Below are positions 62,320-64,000 of a stretch of DNA of 64,000 nucleotides, piece by piece (position 1 is the first letter of the stretch; each line of letters begins with the position of its first letter). The notes under the pieces were generated by a model. The model was not told where the DNA came from. It saw nothing but the letters and a program-made list of their open reading frames with translations, and ran no database searches. A program made the position numbers and the translations under genes. Source of the DNA: Psettodes erumei (Eukaryota > Chordata > Actinopteri > Pleuronectiformes > Psettodidae); the NCBI GenBank assembly GCA_016785225.1, contig JAFBJZ010000651.1:868001-932000 (forward strand), read 5' to 3'.

Positions 62320-63164
62320 CTGTGGTGAGTGACAGTTTCTTAATGACGCTACCGTGAAAAGCATATTCATGTTAAAAGTAGTCAAGCGATAATTGGGGCT
62401 GTCAGTTATGTTTACGTGATATACGCTGTGCCACAACCTTTGTATAATACATAGAGTTTTCTGCTGATCAGGTACCAAAAGCCCCGAGAGAAAATGGGAG
62501 GATGTTGAGAAACAGTACTTCTAACTCTGAGTCAGTAGATAAAAAGGGATGAAATCCCAAATGAGCCCTTAAGAGCTGGGCCTGCTAACGCGTCGTCGTT
62601 ACTCACATTTTGAACTGCAAAGTGAGCTCTCGTTTAAGCAACTGTACATTTCTACACGGGGGACAAACAAAACATACTTTTCCGAGAACAATTCCCCGCA
62701 GTGCTTCACAGACCAGGCGACGGAAATAATGCGCAAAATATCTCCTTTGTGTCGTACCTTGTAGGGTTTGCCATTGACCAGGTTGGCCAAAGAGGAACGT
62801 GGGATCTTGCCGGAGCGCGTCTTGGGCAGCCCGCGGACGAAAAGCACTTTCCTGAAGGCGGCGACGGGTCCGACGGTGTCTCTCACGAGCTTTACCATCT
62901 CATTTGTGATCTCCTCCTCGTTTCTCTGCACGCCTGCGACAAACAGGTAACTGCATACAGTATAGATACAGTAGAGGCAGAGTAATGTTCACCTCAACAG
63001 AAAAGAGTGGGGAAGAATATCGTGATGTTACTTGAACGTGACATCACCTGTTTGCCTCACCGTTCTTGAGCACACACAGCGCCAAGGGAACGTGACCCTT
63101 CAGAGTGTCCTCAAGACCCACCACAGCACAGTCTCCAACAGCAGGGTGCTGCAGCACTGCCTAC

Positions 63165-63224
<60 letters not shown>

Positions 63225-63843
63225 GTTAACGTGAGCAGCGTTGGGAATCCCCTTCGTATCACCTTCTCTCGCCCTCCTACCTCCTCCAGGGCTCCGGCAG
63301 ACAGCCTGTGACCTGCCACGTTGATGACATCATCAGACCGTGACATGATGTAAACGAAACCCTCTTCATCCATAAAACCCGCGTCCATGGTGTCGTAGTA
63401 ACCCTAATGGTGAAACAGCGAAGGATGTTACAGCACTTCTTCTAATGATAGTTCATAATATCCAAATAAACAGAAATATTATTTATTAAATTCTAATTTA
63501 TTATTTAATTATTTATTTATTTATTATAAACCAATCCTCAGTGCATGTAAATGAGAAAGTGGTTCTGCAATGAAACATTTCAACACTTGAGGGCGACCTC
63601 TCACTGCACACCAGCCACTGACACTTTTTTTTTTTTTATCCAGCGTCATAAAAAGTCAATTGAGCAATCTTCAAACAAAAAGTTGGATAGTATTTTATTT
63701 CCTGGTAATAAATCAGCTATTTCATTTCAAAAACTTGTAAGAAAATGACAAAGCAACTCACTGAGAACCTCGTGAAGTAGAGCTCCTTGAAGAGATCTCG
63801 GTTCTGCCAGAGCGACAACGCTGCACCAGGTGGTAAAGGTAAT
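62236..63843 (-). CDS. acss3: acss3, C-terminal part (last five coding exons), 5' part outside window
   Basis: ACSS3 is a mitochondrial short-chain acyl-CoA synthetase that prefers propionate; it forms an acyl-adenylate from ATP and then the CoA thioester. The five exons join in frame from LPLPPGAALSLW through GYYDTMDAGFMDEEGFVYIM, the hinge motif SRSDDVINVAGHRLSAGALE, to LPKTRSGKIPRS, which holds the catalytic Lys of the ANL-family C-terminal domain. It ends IERRVEKALRPRGA and TGA. Roughly 195 C-terminal residues are present; the N-terminal domain lies beyond 64000. It is convergent with ppfia2, as in human. Introns are GT-AG. Confidence 0.93.
62320..62757 (-). other. acss3: acss3 last intron
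   Basis: 438 bp, GT-AG on the - strand. Nothing specific seen. Confidence 0.85.
62758..62933 (-). CDS. acss3: acss3 exon with catalytic Lys motif
   Basis: 176 nt, phase 1 in, phase 0 out. It completes Gly, then VQRNEEEITNEMVKLVRDTV, GPVAAFRKVLFVRGLP, KTRSGKIPRSSLANLVNGKP and YK. The acceptor is CTGTTTGTCGCAG, the donor AAG|GTACGA. SGKI carries the catalytic Lys used in adenylation. Confidence 0.96.
63061..63160 (-). CDS. acss3: acss3 exon with acceptor behind (TG)27
   Basis: 100 nt, phase 0 in, phase 1 out: AVLQHPAVGDCAVVGLEDTL, KGHVPLALCVLKN plus one base. The donor is ACG|GTGAGG. The acceptor TTGTAG directly follows a 54-bp TG tract (read on this strand), leaving no polypyrimidine tract. 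Confidence 0.93.
63167..63220. repeat. (CA)27 microsatellite at an acss3 3' splice site
   Basis: On the - strand this is (TG)27, ending four bases before the TAG of the acceptor. Confidence 0.97.
63281..63403 (-). CDS. acss3: acss3 exon with hinge motif
   Basis: 41 codons, phase 0/0: GYYDTMDAGFMDEEGFVYIM, then SRSDDVINVAGHRLSAGALE and E. The acceptor is TTTCACCATTAG, the donor GAG|GTAGGA. DDVINVAGHR is the A8 hinge region of acyl-CoA synthetases. Confidence 0.95.
63404..63761 (-). other. acss3: acss3 intron
   Basis: 358 bp, GT-AG on the - strand, with an ATTT-rich stretch at about 63476-63530 and a T-run near 63627. Confidence 0.85.
63762..63843 (-). CDS. acss3: acss3 exon with LPLPPG motif
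   Basis: 82 nt. After one base completing the preceding codon it reads LPLPPGAALSLWQNRDLFKE, LYFTRFS. The acceptor is TTTTCCCTCCAG, the donor TCA|GTGAGT. It matches the KLPLPPGALASLW region of ACSS3. Confidence 0.9.
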
Positions 63844-64000
63844 CTGGAGGGAAAAGGCCAAACATAGTTTCATTTACATCACACAGAAGGTTCATTTCAA
63901 TATTGACTGAACTGGAAGGATTGGATCCTTTTAAAATCAACAAGTTTATGTGCAGGGCCTCAGAGTTTCCTTGATGAAGCCATAAGGATCCGTGAGGGTG

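Noticed and set aside
1..64000. CRISPR arrays, operons, phage or plasmid features
   Set aside because: The repeats are simple microsatellites without spacers, and the genes are intron-split vertebrate genes.

Overview
This is vertebrate nuclear DNA, most likely from a ray-finned (teleost) fish. Short coding exons are split by GT-AG introns, microsatellites are abundant ((TG)n, (CT)n, (CTG)n), and fragments resemble teleost interspersed repeats. There is no bacterial or organellar organisation. The species cannot be told from the sequence.

Two protein-coding genes are supported. The main one, on the + strand, is ppfia2 (liprin-alpha-2), a presynaptic active-zone scaffold. The window carries 28 coding exons (26526-59886) that join in frame into 1155 residues plus a stop. 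They run from the conserved EFAALTKELN segment of the N-terminal coiled coil, through the linker and three SAM domains, to the C-terminal PDZ ligand VRTYSC. The first ~100 residues of the family, including the start codon, are not in the window. The assignment to liprin-alpha-2 rather than its paralogues rests on paralogue-specific stretches (PSDLRKHRRK; AVEEDGREDKATIKCE; KSESEEGSWAQ) and on the neighbouring gene. That neighbour is acss3 on the - strand, whose last five coding exons lie at 63843-62236. The same tail-to-tail ppfia2/acss3 pair is found in human 12q21.

Layout: 1-26525 is non-coding and is read as part of a large 5' intron or upstream region of ppfia2. It holds CpG-dense blocks, microsatellites, a hairpin, and a G-quadruplex motif beside a TATA-like box. 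26526-45645 encodes the coiled coils. 46374-50322 encodes the linker. 53499-58148 encodes the three SAM domains. 58368-59886 encodes the tail. 59887 to about 61-62 kb is the ppfia2 3'UTR, which converges on the acss3 3' end.

The most interesting points concern splicing. First, one ppfia2 intron has an AC-rich tract beside its 5' splice site and a 66-bp (TG)33 tract ending 11 nt before its 3' splice site; the two could pair and bridge the intron. Second, one intron can only be joined in frame with a non-canonical GC-AG pair. Third, two in-frame cassette exons of 87 and 57 nt appear to exist that are not part of the family protein as I know it. Fourth, an acss3 intron also has its acceptor directly behind a (TG)27 tract.
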